NCBI RefSeq assembly: GCF_027744825.2
Contig: NC_071334.1
Coordinates: forward strand, 37,603,937 to 37,667,936
Direction: 5' to 3'
Length of the DNA stretch: 64,000 nt
From: Synchiropus splendidus
Taxonomy: Eukaryota; Chordata; Actinopteri; Syngnathiformes; Callionymidae
In this document: piece by piece, positions 46,771 through 60,960 of the stretch
Layout: every line of letters begins with the position of its first letter
How positions within the stretch are numbered: the stretch's first letter is position 1
Program-made: the position numbers and the translations under genes
Notes under the pieces: model-generated
Told to the model about the DNA's origin: nothing
The model's input: the letters and a program-made list of their open reading frames with translations, nothing else
The model's database searches: none

Positions 46771-49109
46771 ATGTTGATAACTTTGGAAAAACACTTCAGA
46801 CAGCTTAGATTTGATGTGCAACTACTAGAAAGACCATTTCTGCTATAGTGGGTTATGAAAATTTCATGTTCTGAAGATTCCCTGCAAAGTTATGGCAGAA
46901 TGCGTAAATCGCGTTTTCAGCCTGAGATAAGGTCGATTCCGGAACGCCAAACATAAAAATGTTGATAACTTTGGAAAAACACTTCAAACAGCTTAGATTT
47001 CATGTGCAACTACTAGAAAGACCCTTTCTGCTATAGTGGGATGTGAAAATGTCATGTTCTGAAGCTTCCCTGCAAAGTTATGGCACAAGGCAGAAAACAC
47101 GTTTTCAGCCTGAGATAAGGTGGGTTCCGGAACGCCAAACAAAAAAATGTTGATCAGTTTGGAAAAACACATCAGACAGCATAGATTTGATGTGCAACTA
47201 CTAGAAAGACCCTTTCTGCTATAGTGGGAGGTGAAAATTGCATGTTCTGATGCATCCCTGCAAAGTGGTGGCACAATGCAGAAAACGCGTTTTCAGCCTG
47301 AGATAAGGTTGATTCCGGAACGCCGAATGTAAAAATGTTGATAACTTTCGAAAAACACTTCAGACAGCTTAGATTTGACGTCCAACTACTAGAAAGACGG
47401 TTTCTGCTGTAGTGGGAGATGAAAATTTCATGTTCTGAAGCTTCCCTGCAAAGTTATGGCACAATGCAGAAAACGCGTTTTCAGCCTGAGATATGGTCGA
47501 TTCAGGAACGCCAAATATAAAAATGTTGAAAACTTTCGAAAAACACTTCAGACAGCTTAGATTTGATCTGCAAGTCGGAGAAAGACCCTTTCTGCTTTAG
47601 TGGGAATTTAAAATTTCATGTTTTGAAGCTTTCCTGCAAAGTTATGGCACAATGCGTAAAACGCGTTTTCAGCCTGAGATAAGGTTGATTCCGGAACGCC
47701 AAACATAAAAATGTTGATAACTTTGGAAAAACACTTCAAACAGCTTAGATTTGATGTTCAACTACTAGAAAGACCATTTCTGCTATAGTGGGAGGTGTAA
47801 ATTTCAAGTTCTGAAACTTCCCTGCAAAGTTAGGGCACAATGCAGAAAACACGTTTTCAGCATGAGACAAGGTCAATTCCGGAACGCCAAACATAAAAAT
47901 ATGATAACTTTGGAAAAACACCTCAGACAGCTTAGATTTGATGTGCAACTACTAGAAAGACCCTTTCTGCTAGAGTGGGAGGTGAAAATTTAATGTTCTG
48001 AAGATTCCCTGCAAAGTAATGGCCGAATGCGTAAATCGCTTTTTCAGCCTGAGATAAGGTCGATTCCGGAACGCCAAACATAAAAATGTTGATAACTTTG
48101 GAATAACACTTCAAACAGCTTAGATTTGATGTGCAACTACTAGAAAGACCCTTTCTGCTATAGTGGGATGTGAAAATGTCATGTTCTGAAGCTTCCCCGC
48201 AAAGTTATGGCACAAGGCGGAAAACGCGTTTTCAGCCTGAGATAAGGTGGGTTCCGGAACGCCAAACATAAAAATGTTGATAACTTTCGAAAAACACATC
48301 AGACAGCTTAGATTTGTTGTGCAACTACTATAAAGACCCTTTCTGCTATAGTGAGAGGTGAAAATTTCATATTCTGCAGCTTTCCTGCACAGTGATGGCA
48401 CAATGCAGAAAACGCGTTTTCAGCCTGAGATAAGGTTGATTCCGGAACGCCAAACATAAGAATGTTGATGACTTTGGAAAAACACTTCAGACAGGTTAGA
48501 TTTGATGTGCAATTACTAGAAAGACCCTTTCTGCTTTAGTGGGAATTGAAAATTTCATGTTCTGACGCTTTCCTGCAAAGTTATGGCACAATGCGTATAA
48601 TGCGTTTTCAGCCTGAGATAAGGTTGATTCCGGAAAGCCAAACATAAAAATGTTGATAACTTTTGAATAACACTTCAAACAGCTTAGATTTGATGTGCAA
48701 CTACTAGAAAGACCCTTTCTGCTATAGTGGGATATGAAAATGTTATGTTCTGAACATTCCCTGCAAAGTTATGGCACAACACAGAAAACGCGTTTTCAGA
48801 TTGAGATAAGGTGGGTTCCGGAACGCCAAACATAAAAATGTTGATAACTTTGAAAAAACACTTCAGACAGCATAGATTTGATGTGCAACTGCTAGAAAGG
48901 CCCTTTTTGCTATTGTGGGATGTGACAATGTCATGTTCTGAAGCTTCCCTGAAAAGTTATGCCACAAAGCAGAAAACGCGTTTTCAGCCTGAGATAAGGG
49001 TGGTTCCGGAACGCCAAAAATAAAAATGTTTATAACTTTGGAAAAACACCTCAGACAGCTTAAATTTGATGTGCAATTACTAGAAAGACACTTTCTGCTA
49101 GAGTGGGAT

Positions 49110-52100
49110 GTGAAAATTTCATGTTCTGAAGCTTCCCTGCAACGTTATGGCACAATGCAGAAAACGCATTTTCAGCCTGAGATAAGGTCGATTCCGGAAG
49201 GCCAAATATAATAATGTTGAAAACTTTTGAAAAACACTTCAGACAGCTTAGATTTGATGTGCAACTACTAGAAAGACCCTTTATGCTATAGTGGGATGTG
49301 AAAATGCCATGTTCTGAAGCTTCACTGCAAAGTTATGGCACAAGGCAGAAAACGCGTTTTCAGACTGAGATAAAGTGGGTTCCGGAACGCCATACAAAAA
49401 AATGTTGATAACTTTCGAAAAACACTTCAGACAGCTTAGATTTGATGTGCAACTACTAGAAAGACCATTTCTGCTATAGTGGGAGGTGTAAATTTCATGT
49501 TCTGAAACTTCCCTGCAAAGATATGGCACAATGCAGAAAACGCGTTTTCAACCTGAGATAAGGTCGATTCAGGAACGCCGAACATAAAAATCTTGAAAAC
49601 TTTCAAAAAACACTTCAGACAGCTTAGATTTGATGTGCAAGTATGAGAAAGACCCTTTCTGCTATAATGTGAATTGAAAATTTCATGTTCTGAAGCTTCC
49701 CTCCAAAGCTATGGCACAATGCAAAAAAAGCGTTTGCAGCCTAAGATAAGGTGGGTTCCGGAACGCCAAACATAAAAATGTTGAAAACTTTCAAAAAACA
49801 CTTCAGACAGCTTAGATTTGATGTGCATGGATGAGAAAGACCCTTTCTGCTATAATGGGAATTGAAAATTTCATGTTCTGAAGCTACCCTCCAAAGCTAT
49901 GGCACAATGCAAAAAAAGCGTTTGCAGCCTGAGATAAGGTGGGTTCCGGAACGCCAAACATAAAAATGTTGATAACTTTGGAAAAACACTTCAGACAGCT
50001 TAGATTTGATGTGCAACTACTAGAAAGACCCTTTCTGCTATAGTGGGAAGTGAGAATTTCATGTTCTGAAGATTCCCTGCAAAGTTACGGCACAACACAG
50101 AAAACGCGTTTTCAGCCTGAGATAAGGTGGGTTCCGGAACGCCAAACATAAAAATGTTGATAACTTTGAAAAAACACTTCAGACAGCATAGATCTGATGT
50201 GAAACTGCTAGAAAGACCCTTTTTACTATAGTGGGATGTGAAAATGTCATGTTCTGAAGCTTCCCTGAAAAGTTATGCCACAAAGCAGAAAACGCGTTTT
50301 CAGCCTGAGATAAGGTGGGTTCCGGAACGCCAAACATAAAAATGTTGATAACTTTGGAAAAACACCTCAGACAGTTTAAATTTGAGGTGCAACGACGAGA
50401 AACACCCTTTGTGCTATAGTGGACGTGAACATTTCATGTTCTGAAGTTTCCCTGCAAAGTTTTGGCACAATGCAAAAATCGCGTTTTCAGCTTGAGATAA
50501 GGTCGATTCCGAAACGCCAAACATAAAAATATTGTTCACTTTGGAAAAACACTTCAGACAGCTTAGATTTGATATGCAACTGCTAGAAAGACCCTTTTTG
50601 CTATAGTGAGATGTGAAAATCTCATGTTCTGAAGCATGGCTGCAAAGTTATGCAACAAAGCAGAGAACACGTTTTCAGCCTGAGATATGGTCGATTTCGG
50701 AATGCCAAACATAAAAATGTTGATAACTTTGGAAAAACACAACAGACAGCTTCGATTTGATGTGCAACTACTAGAAAGACCCTTTCTGATATAGTGGGAG
50801 GTGAAAATTTCATGTTCTGAAGCTTCCCTGCAAAGTTAAGGCACAATGCAGAAAACGCATTTTCACCCTGAGATAAGGTGGGTTCCGGAACGCCAAACAT
50901 AAAAATGTTGATAACTTTGGAAAAACACCTCAGACAGCTTAAATTTGAGGTGCAACGACGAGAAACACCCTTTGTGCTATGGTGGACGTGAAAATTTCAT
51001 GTCCTGAAGTTTCGATGCAAAATTTTGGCACAATGCAGAAATCGCGTTTTCAGCTTGAGATAAGGTCGATTCCGAAACGCCAAACATAAAAATATTGTTA
51101 AATTTGGAAAAACACTTCAGACAGCTTAGATTTGATGTGCAACTGCTAGAAAGACCCTTTTTGCTATAGTGAGATGTGAAAATCTCATGTTCTGAAGCAT
51201 GCCTGCAAAGTTATGCAACAAAGCAGAGAACGCATTTTCAGCATGAGATATGGTCGATTCCGGAATGCCAAACATAAAAATGTTGATAACTTTGGAAAAA
51301 CAATTCAGACAGCTTTGATTTGATGTGCAACTATTAGAAAGACCCTTTCTGATATAGTGGGAGGTGAAAATTTCATGTTCTGAAGCTTCCCTGCAAAGTT
51401 AAGGCACAATGCAGAAAACGCATTTTCACCCTGAGGTAAGGTCGATTCCTGAACGCCAAACATAAAAATGTTGATAACTTTGGAAAAACACTTCAGACAG
51501 CTCATATTTGATGTGCAACTACTAGAAAGACCCTTTCTGCTATAGTGGGAAGTGAAAATTTCATGTTCTGACGATTCCCTGCAAAGTTATGGCACAATGC
51601 AGAAAACGCGTTTTCAGCCTGAGATGAGGTGGGTTCAGGAACGCCAAACATAAAAATGTTGATAACTTTGGAAAAACACTTCAGACAGCATATATTTGAT
51701 GTGCAACTGCTAGAAAGTCCCCTTTTGATATAGTGGGATGTGAAAATGTCATGTTCTGAAGCTTCCCTGCAAAGTTATGCCACTAAGCAGAAAATGCGTT
51801 TTCAGCCTGAGATGAGGTGGGTTCCGGAACGCCAAACATAAAAATGTTGATAACTTTCGAAAAACACCTTAGACGGATTAGATTTGATGTGCAACTACTA
51901 GAAAGACCTATTCTGCTATAGTGGGAAGTGAAAATTTCATGTTCTGAAGCTTCCCTGCAACGTTATGGCACAATGCAGAAAACGCATTTTCAGCCTGAGA
52001 TAAGGTCGATTCCGGAAGGCCAAATATAATAATGTTGAAAACTTTTGAAAAACACTTCAGACAGCTTAGATTTGATGTGCAACTACTAGAAAGACCCTTT

Positions 52101-54750
52101 ATGCTATAGTGGGATGTGAAAATGCCATGTTCTGAAGCTTCACTGCAAAGTTATGGCACAAGGCAGAAAACGCGTTTTCAGACTGAGATAAAGTGGGTTC
52201 CGGAACGCCATACAAAAAAATGTTGATAACTTTCGAAAAACACTTCAGACAGCTTAGATTTGATGTGCAACTACTAGAAAGACCATTTCTGCTATAGTGG
52301 GAGGTGTAAATTTCATGTTCTGAAACTTCCCTGCAAAGATATGGCACAATGCAGAAAACGCGTTTTCAACCTGAGATAAGGTCGATTCAGGAACGCCGAA
52401 CATAAAAATCTTGAAAACTTTCAAAAAACACTTCAGACAGCTTAGATTTGATGTGCAAGTATGAGAAAGACCCTTTCTGCTATAATGTGAATTGAAAATT
52501 TCATGTTCTGAAGCTTCCCTCCAAAGCTATGGCACAATGCAAAAAAAGCGTTTGCAGCCTAAGATAAGGTGGGTTCCGGAACGCCAAACATAAAAATGTT
52601 GAAAACTTTCAAAAAACACTTCAGACAGCTTAGATTTGATGTGCATGGATGAGAAAGACCCTTTCTGCTATAATGGGAATTGAAAATTTCATGTTCTGAA
52701 GCTACCCTCCAAAGCTATGGCACAATGCAAAAAAAGCGTTTGCAGCCTGAGATAAGGTGGGTTCCGGAACGCCAAACATAAAAATGTTGATAACTTTGGA
52801 AAAACACTTCAGACAGCTTAGATTTGATGTGCAACTACTAGAAAGACCCTTTCTGCTATAGTGGGAAGTGAGAATTTCATGTTCTGAAGATTCCCTGCAA
52901 AGTTACGGCACAACACAGAAAACGCGTTTTCAGCCTGAGATAAGGTGGGTTCCGGAACGCCAAACATAAAAATGTTGATAACTTTGAAAAAACACTTCAG
53001 ACAGCATAGATCTGATGTGAAACTGCTAGAAAGACCCTTTTTACTATAGTGGGATGTGAAAATGTCATGTTCTGAAGCTTCCCTGAAAAGTTATGCCACA
53101 AAGCAGAAAACGCGTTTTCAGCCTGAGATAAGGTGGGTTCCGGAACGCCAAACATAAAAATCTTGATAACTTTGGAAAAACACCTCAGACAGCTTAAATT
53201 TGAGGTGCAACGACGAGAAACACCCTTTGTGCTATAGTGGACGTGAACATTTCATGTTCTGAAGTTTCCCTGCAAAGTTTTGGCACAATGCAAAAATCGC
53301 GTTTTCAGCTTGAGATAAGGTCGATTCCGAAACGCCAAACATAAAAATATTGTTCACTTTGGAAAAACACTTCAGACAGCTTAGATTTGATATGCAACTG
53401 CTAGAAAGACCCTTTTTGCTATAGTGAGATGTGAAAATCTCATGTTCTGAAGCATGGCTGCAAAGTTATGCAACAAAGCAGAGAACACGTTTTCAGCCTG
53501 AGATATGGTCGATTTCGGAATGCCAAACATAAAAATGTTGATAACTTTGGAAAAACACAACAGACAGCTTCGATTTGATGTGCAACTACTAGAAAGACCC
53601 TTTCTGATATAGTGGGAGGTGAAAATTTCATGTTCTGAAGCTTCCCTGCAAAGTTAAGGCACAATGCAGAAAACGCATTTTCACCCTGAGATAAGGTGGG
53701 TTCCGGAACGCCAAACATAAAAATGTTGATAACTTTGGAAAAACACCTCAGACAGCTTAAATTTGAGGTGCAACGACGAGAAACACCCTTTGTGCTATGG
53801 TGGACGTGAAAATTTCATGTCCTGAAGTTTCGATGCAAAATTTTGGCACAATGCAGAAATCGCGTTTTCAGCTTGAGATAAGGTCGATTCCGAAACGCCA
53901 AACATAAAAATATTGTTAAATTTGGAAAAACACTTCAGACAGCTTAGATTTGATGTGCAACTGCTAGAAAGACCCTTTTTGCTATAGTGAGATGTGAAAA
54001 TCTCATGTTCTGAAGCATGCCTGCAAAGTTATGCAACAAAGCAGAGAACGCATTTTCAGCATGAGATATGGTCGATTCCGGAATGCCAAACATAAAAATG
54101 TTGATAACTTTGGAAAAACAATTCAGACAGCTTTGATTTGATGTGCAACTATTAGAAAGACCCTTTCTGATATAGTGGGAGGTGAAAATTTCATGTTCTG
54201 AAGCTTCCCTGCAAAGTTAAGGCACAATGCAGAAAACGCATTTTCACCCTGAGGTAAGGTCGATTCCTGAACGCCAAACATAAAAATGTTGATAACTTTG
54301 GAAAAACACTTCAGACAGCTCATATTTGATGTGCAACTACTAGAAAGACCCTTTCTGCTATAGTGGGAAGTGAAAATTTCATGTTCTGACGATTCCCTGC
54401 AAAGTTATGGCACAATGCAGAAAACGCGTTTTCAGCCTGAGATGAGGTGGGTTCAGGAACGCCAAACATAAAAATGTTGATAACTTTGGAAAAACACTTC
54501 AGACAGCATATATTTGATGTGCAACTGCTAGAAAGTCCCCTTTTGATATAGTGGGATGTGAAAATGTCATGTTCTGAAGCTTCCCTGCAAAGTTATGCCA
54601 CTAAGCAGAAAATGCGTTTTCAGCCTGAGATGAGGTGGGTTCCGGAACGCCAAACATAAAAATGTTGATAACTTTCGAAAAACACCTTAGACGGATTAGA
54701 TTTGATGTGCAACTACTAGAAAGACCTATTCTGCTATAGTGGGAAGTGAA
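49110..54750. repeat. 15-monomer higher-order repeat, period 2,818 bp
   Basis: Two nearly identical copies, about 49110-51930 and 51930-54750. Diagnostic variants such as CCGGAAGGCCAAATATAATA, GTGCATGGATGAG and TGTGCTATGGTGGACG recur exactly 2,818 bp apart. Only scattered single-base differences were seen (for example AATGTT at 50341 against AATCTT at 53160). Confidence 0.9.
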
Positions 54751-55269
54751 AATTTCATGTACTGAAGATTCCCTGCAAAGTTATGACACAATGCGTAAAA
54801 CGCGTTTTCAGCCTCAGATAAGGTCCATTCCGGAACGCCAAACATTAAAATGTTGATAACTTTGGAAAAACACTTCAGACAGCTTAGATTTGATGTGCAA
54901 CTACTAGAGAGACCCTTTCTGCTGTAGTTGGAAATGAAAATTTCATGTTCTGAAGCTTCCCTGCAAAGTTATGGCACAATGCAGAAAACGCATTTTCAGC
55001 CTGAGATAAGGTGGGTTCCGGAACGCCAAACATAAAAATGTTGATAACTTTGGAAAAACACCTCAGACAGCTTAAATTTGAGGTGCAACGACGAGAAACA
55101 CCCTTTCTGCTATAGTGGACGTGAAAATTTCATGTTCTGAAATTTCCCTGCAAAGTTTTGGCACAATGCAGAAATCGCGTTTTCAGCTTGAGATAAGGTC
55201 GATTCCGAAACGCCGAACATAAAAATATTGTTAACTTTGGAAAAACACTTTAGACAGCTTAGATTTGAT

Positions 55270-58110
55270 GTGCAACTGCTAGAAAGACCCTTTTTGCTAT
55301 AGTGAGATGTGAAAATCTCATGTTCTGAAGCATGCCTGCAAAGTTATGCAACAAAGCAGAGAACGCGTTTTCAGCCTGAGATATGGTCGATTCCGGAATG
55401 CCAAACATAAAAATGTTGATAACTTTGGAAAAACACTTCAGACAGCTTCGAATTGATGTGCAACTACTAGAAAGACCCTTTCTGGTATAGTGGGAGGTGA
55501 AAATTTCATGTTCTGAAGCTTCCCTGCAAAGTTAAGGCACAATGCAGAAAACGCATTTTCACCCTGAGGTAAGGTCGATTCCTGAACGCCAAACATAAAA
55601 ATGTTGATAACTTTTGAGAAACTCTTCAGACAGCTTATATTTGATGTGCAACTACTAGAAAAACCCTTTCTGCTATAGTGGGAAGTGAAAATTTCATGTT
55701 CTGACGATTCCCTGCAAAGTTATGGCACAATGCAGAAAACGCGTTTTCAGCCTGAGATGAGGTGGGTTCCGGAACGCCAAACATAAAAATGTTGATAAGT
55801 TTGGAAAAACACCTCAGACAGCATATATTTGATGTGCAACTGCTAGAAAGGCCCTTTTTGATATAGCGGGATGTGAAAATGTGATGTTCTGAAGCTTCCC
55901 TGCAAAGTTACGCCACTAAGCAGAAAATGCGTTTTCAGCCTGAGATGAGGTGGGTTCCGGAACGCCAAACATAAAAATGTTGATAACTTTGGAAAAATAC
56001 TTCAGACGGATTAGATTTGATGTGCAACTACTAGAAACACCCTTTCTGCTATAGTGGGATGTGAAAATTTCATATACTGAAGCTTCTCTGCAAAGTTATG
56101 GCACAATGCAGAAAATGCGTTTTCAGCTTGAGATAAGGTCGATTCCGGAACGTCAAAGATAAAAATGTTGATAACTTTGGAAAAACACTTCAGACATCTT
56201 AGATTTGATGTGCAACTACTAGAAAGACCTCTTCTGCTATAGTGGGAAGTGAAAATTTCATGTACTGAAGATTCCCTGCAAAGTTATGGCACAATGCGTA
56301 AAACGCGTTTTCAGCCTCAGATAAGGTTGATTCCGGAACGCCAAACATTAAAATGTTGATAACTTTGGAAAAACACTTCAGACAGCTTAGATTTGATGTG
56401 CAACTACTAGAGAGACCCTTTCTGCTGTAGTTGGAAATGAAAATTTCATGTTCTGAAGCTTCCGTGCAAAGTTATGGCACAATGCAGAAAACGCATTTTC
56501 AGCCTGAGATAAGGTGGGTTCCGGAACGCCAAACATAAAAATGTTGATAACTTAGGAAAAACACTTCAGACAGCTTAGATGTGATGTGCAACTACTAGAA
56601 AGACCCTTTCTGCTATAATGGGATTTGAAAATTTCATATTCAGAAGCTTCCCTGCAAAGTTATGCTACAAAGCAGAAAACGTGTTTTCAGCCTGAGATAA
56701 GGTTGATTCCGGAACGCCAAACATAAAAATGTTGATAATTTTGAAAAAACACTTCAGACAGCATAGATTTGATGTGAAACTGCTAGAAAGGCCCTTTTTA
56801 CTATAGTGGGATCTGAAAATGTCATGTTCTGAAGCTTCCCTGAAAAGTTATGCCACAAAGCAGAAAACGCGTTTTCAGCCTGAGATAAGGCGGGTTCCGG
56901 AACGCCAAACATAAAAATGTTGATAACGTTGGATAAACACCTCAGACAGCTTAAATTTGATGTGCAACGACGAGAAACACCCTTTCTTTATAGTCGACGT
57001 GATAATTTCATGTTCTGAAGTTTCCCTGCAAAGTTTTGGCACAATGCAGAAATCGCGTTTTCAGCTTGAGATAAGGTCGATTCCGAAACGCCAAACATAA
57101 AAATGTTGATAACTATGGAAAAACACTTCAGACAGCTTAGATTTTATATGCAAATACTACAAAGACCATTTCTGCTTTTGTGGGAGGTGAAAATTTCTTG
57201 TTCTGAAGCTTCCCTGCAAAGTTATGGTACAATGCAGAAAATGCGTTTTCAGCCTGAGATAAGGTGGGTTCCGGAACGCCAAACATAAAAATGTTGATAA
57301 CTTTGAAAAAACACTTCAGACAGCATAGATTTGATGTGAAACTGCTAAAAAGACCCTTTTTACTATAGTGGGATGCGAAAATGTCATGTTCTGAAGCTTC
57401 CCTGAAAAGTTATGACACAAAGCAGACAGCTTAGATTTGATGTGCAACTGCTAAAAAGACCCTTTTTGCTATAGTGAGATGTGAAAATCTCATGTTCTGA
57501 AGCATGCCTGCAAAGTTATGCAACAAAGCAGAGAACGCGTTTTCAGCCTGAGATATGGTCGATTCCGGAATGCCAAACATAAAAATGTTGATAACTTTGG
57601 AAAAACACTTCAGACAGCTTCGAATTGATGTGCAACTACTAGAAAGACCCTTTCTGATATAGTGGGAGGTGAAAATTTCATGTTCTGAAGCTTCCCTGCA
57701 AAGTTAAGGCACAATGCAGAAAACGCATTTTCACCCTGAGGTAAGGTCGATTCCTGAACGCCAAACATAAAAATGTTGATAACTTTTGAGAAACTCTTCA
57801 GACAGCTTATATTTGATGTGCAACTACTAGAAAAACCCTTTCTGCTATAGTGGGAAGTGAAAATTTCATGTTCTGACGATTCCCTGCAAAGTTATGGCAC
57901 AATGCAGAAAACGCGTTTTCAGCCTGAGATGAGGTGGGTTCCGGAACGCCAAACATAAAAATGTTGATAAGTTTGGAAAAACACCTCAGACAGCATATAT
58001 TTGATGTGCAACTGCTAGAAAGGCCCTTTTTGATATAGTGGAATGTGAAAATGTCATGTTCTGAAGCTTCCCTGCAAAGTTATGCCACTATGCAGAAAAT
58101 GCGTTTTCAG
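55270..58110. repeat. Duplicated satellite segment, offset ~2,172 bp
   Basis: About 55270-55950 recurs at 57440-58110 (for example CTTTTGAGAAACTCTTCAG and CACCTCAGACAGCATATATT in both). The second copy begins at the truncated monomer near 57425, marking a recombination joint. Confidence 0.75.
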
Positions 58111-58399
58111 CCTGAGATAAGGTGGGTTTCGGAACGCCAAACATAAAAGTGTTGATAAATTTCGAAAAACACTTCAGACAGCTTAGATTTGATGTGCAAC
58201 TACTAGAAAGTCCCTTTCTGCTATAGTGGGAGGTTAAAATTTCATGTTCTGAAGCTTCCGTGAAAAGATATGGTGCAATGCACAAAAACGCTTTTCAGCC
58301 TGAGATAAGGTGGGTTTCGGACCACCAAACATAAAAATGTTGATAACTTTGGAAAAACACTTCAGACGGATTAGATTTGATGTGCAACTACTTGAAACA

Positions 58400-59560
58400 C
58401 CCTTTCTGCTATAATGGGATTTGAAAATATCATATTCTGAAGCTTCCCTGAAAAGTTAATGCACAATGCAGAAAACGCGTATTCAGCCTGAGATAAGGTG
58501 GGTTCCGGAACGACAAAGATAAAAATGTTGATAACTTTGGAATAACACTTCAGTCAGCTTAGATTTCATGTGCAACTACTAGAAAGACCCTTTCTGCTAT
58601 AGTGGGAAGTCAGAATTTCATGTTCTGAAGATTCCCTGCAAAGTTATGGCACAACACAGAAAACGCGTTTTCAGATTGAGATAAGGTGGGTTCCGGAACG
58701 CCAAACATAAAAATGTTGATAACTTTGAAAAAACACTTCAGACAGGATATATTTGATGTGCAACTGCTAGAAAGGCCCTTTTTGCTATTGTGGGATGTGA
58801 CAATGTCATGTTCTGAAGCTTCCCTGAAAAGTTATGCCACAAAGCAGAAAACGCGTTTTCAGCCTGAGATAAGGTGGGTTCCGGAACGCCAAACATAAAA
58901 CTGTTGATAACTTTGAAAAAACACTTCAGACAGCATAGATTTGATGTGAAACTGCTAGAAAGCCCCTTTCTGCTATAATGGGATTTGAAAATATCATATT
59001 CTGAAGCTTCCCTGAAAAGTTAATGCACAATGCAGAAAACGCGTATTCAGCCTGAGATAAGGTGGGTTCCGGAACGGCAAAGATAAAAATGTTGATAACT
59101 TTGGAATAACACTTTAGTCAGCTTAGATTTGATGTGCAACTAGTAGAAAGACCCTTTCTGCTATAGTGGGAAGTGAGAATTTAATGTTCTGAAGATTCCC
59201 TGCAAAGTTATGGCACAACACAGAAAACGCGTTTCCAGATTGAGATAAGGTGGGTTCCGGAACGCCAAACATAAAAATGTTGATAACTTTGAAAAAACAC
59301 TTCAGACAGCATAGATTTGATGTGCAACTGCTAGAAAGGCCCATTTTGCTATTGTGGGATGTGACAATGTCATGTTCTGAAGCTTCCCTGAAAAGTTATG
59401 CCACAAAGCAGAAAACGCGTTTTCAGCCTGAGATAAGGTGGGTTCCGGAACGCCAAACATAAAACTGTTGATAACTTTGAAAAAACACTTCAGACAGCAT
59501 AGATTTGATGTGAAACTGCTAGAAAGCCCCTTTTTACTATAGTGGGATGTGAAAATGTCA
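58400..59560. repeat. Three-monomer repeat, period 564 bp
   Basis: Two trimer copies offset 564 bp (3 x 188) share TGTGACAATGTCATG and AAACTGTTGATAACTTTG variants. Confidence 0.8.
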
Positions 59561-59619
59561 TGTTCTGAAGCTTCCCTGCAAAGTTTTGGCAGAATGCAGA
59601 AAACACGTTTTCAGCCTGA

Positions 59620-60960
59620 GATAAGTTGTGTTCCGGAACGCCAAACATAAAAATGTTGAAAACTTTGGAAAAAGACTTCAGACAGCTTAGATTTGATGTG
59701 CAACTGCCAGAAAGACCCTTTCTGCTATAGTGGGAGGTTAAAATTTCATGTTCTGAAGCTTCCCTGCAAAGTTATGGCACAATGCAGAAAACGCGTTTTC
59801 AGCCTGAGATAAGGTGGGTTCCGGAACGCCAAACATAAAAATGTTGATTACTTTGGAAACACACTTCAGACAGCTTAGATTTGATGTGCAACTGCTAGAA
59901 AGACCCTTTCTGCTATAGTGGGATGTGAAAATTTCATGTTCTGAAGCTTCCCTGCAAAGTTACACCACAAAGCAGAAAACGCATTTTCAGCCTGAGATAA
60001 GGTCGGTTCCGGAATGGCAAACATAAAAATGTTGATAACTTTGGAAAAACACTTTGAAGTGCAACTACTAGAAAGACCCTTTCTGCTATAGTGGGTGATG
60101 AAAATTCCATATTCTGAAGCTTCCCTGCAAAGTTATGGCACAATGAGTGAAACGCGTTTTCAGCTTGAGATAAGGTCGATTCTGGAACGCCAAACATAAA
60201 AATGTTGATAACTTTGAAAAAACACTTCAGACAGCTTAGATTTGATGTGCAACTACTAGAAAGACCCTTTTAGCTATAGTGGGAGGAGAAAATTTGATGT
60301 TCTGAAGCTTCCCTGCAAAGTGTTGGCACAATGCAGAAAACACGTTTTCAGCCTGAGATAAGGTGTGTTCCGGAACGCCAAACATAAAAATGTTGAAAAC
60401 TTTGGAAAAACACTTCAGACAGCTTAGATTTGATGTGCAACTGCCAGAAAGACCCTTTCTGCTATAGTGGGAGGTTAAAATTTCATGTTCTGAAGCTTCC
60501 CTGCAAAGTTATGGCACAATGCAGAAAACGCGTTTTCAGCCTGAGATAAGGTGGGTTCCGGAACGCCAAACATATAAATTTTGATTACTTTGGAAACACA
60601 CTTCAGACAGCTTAGTTTTGATGTGCAACTGCTAGAAAGACCCTTTCTGCTATAGTGGGATAAGAAAATGTCATGTTCTGAAGCTTCCCTGCAAAGTTAT
60701 ACCACAAAGCAGAAAACGCATTTTCAGCCTGAGATAAGGTGGGTTTCGGAATGGCAAACATAAAAATGTTGATAACTTTGGAAAAACACTTTGATGTGCA
60801 ACTACTAGAAAGACCCTTTCTGCTATAGTGGGAGGTGAAAATTTCATGTTCTGAAGCTTCCCTGCAAAGTTATGGCACAATGGAGAAAAGACGTTTTCAG
60901 CCTGAGGTAAGGTCGATTCCGGAACGGCAAACATAAAAATGTTGATAACTTTGGAAAAAC
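59620..60960. repeat. Four-monomer repeat, period ~737 bp
   Basis: Blocks starting near 59620 and 60357 share GTTGAAAACTTTGG, AACTGCCAGAAAG and a shortened monomer in which about 16 bp is missing after AAAAACACTTTG (60050, 60790). Confidence 0.75.
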
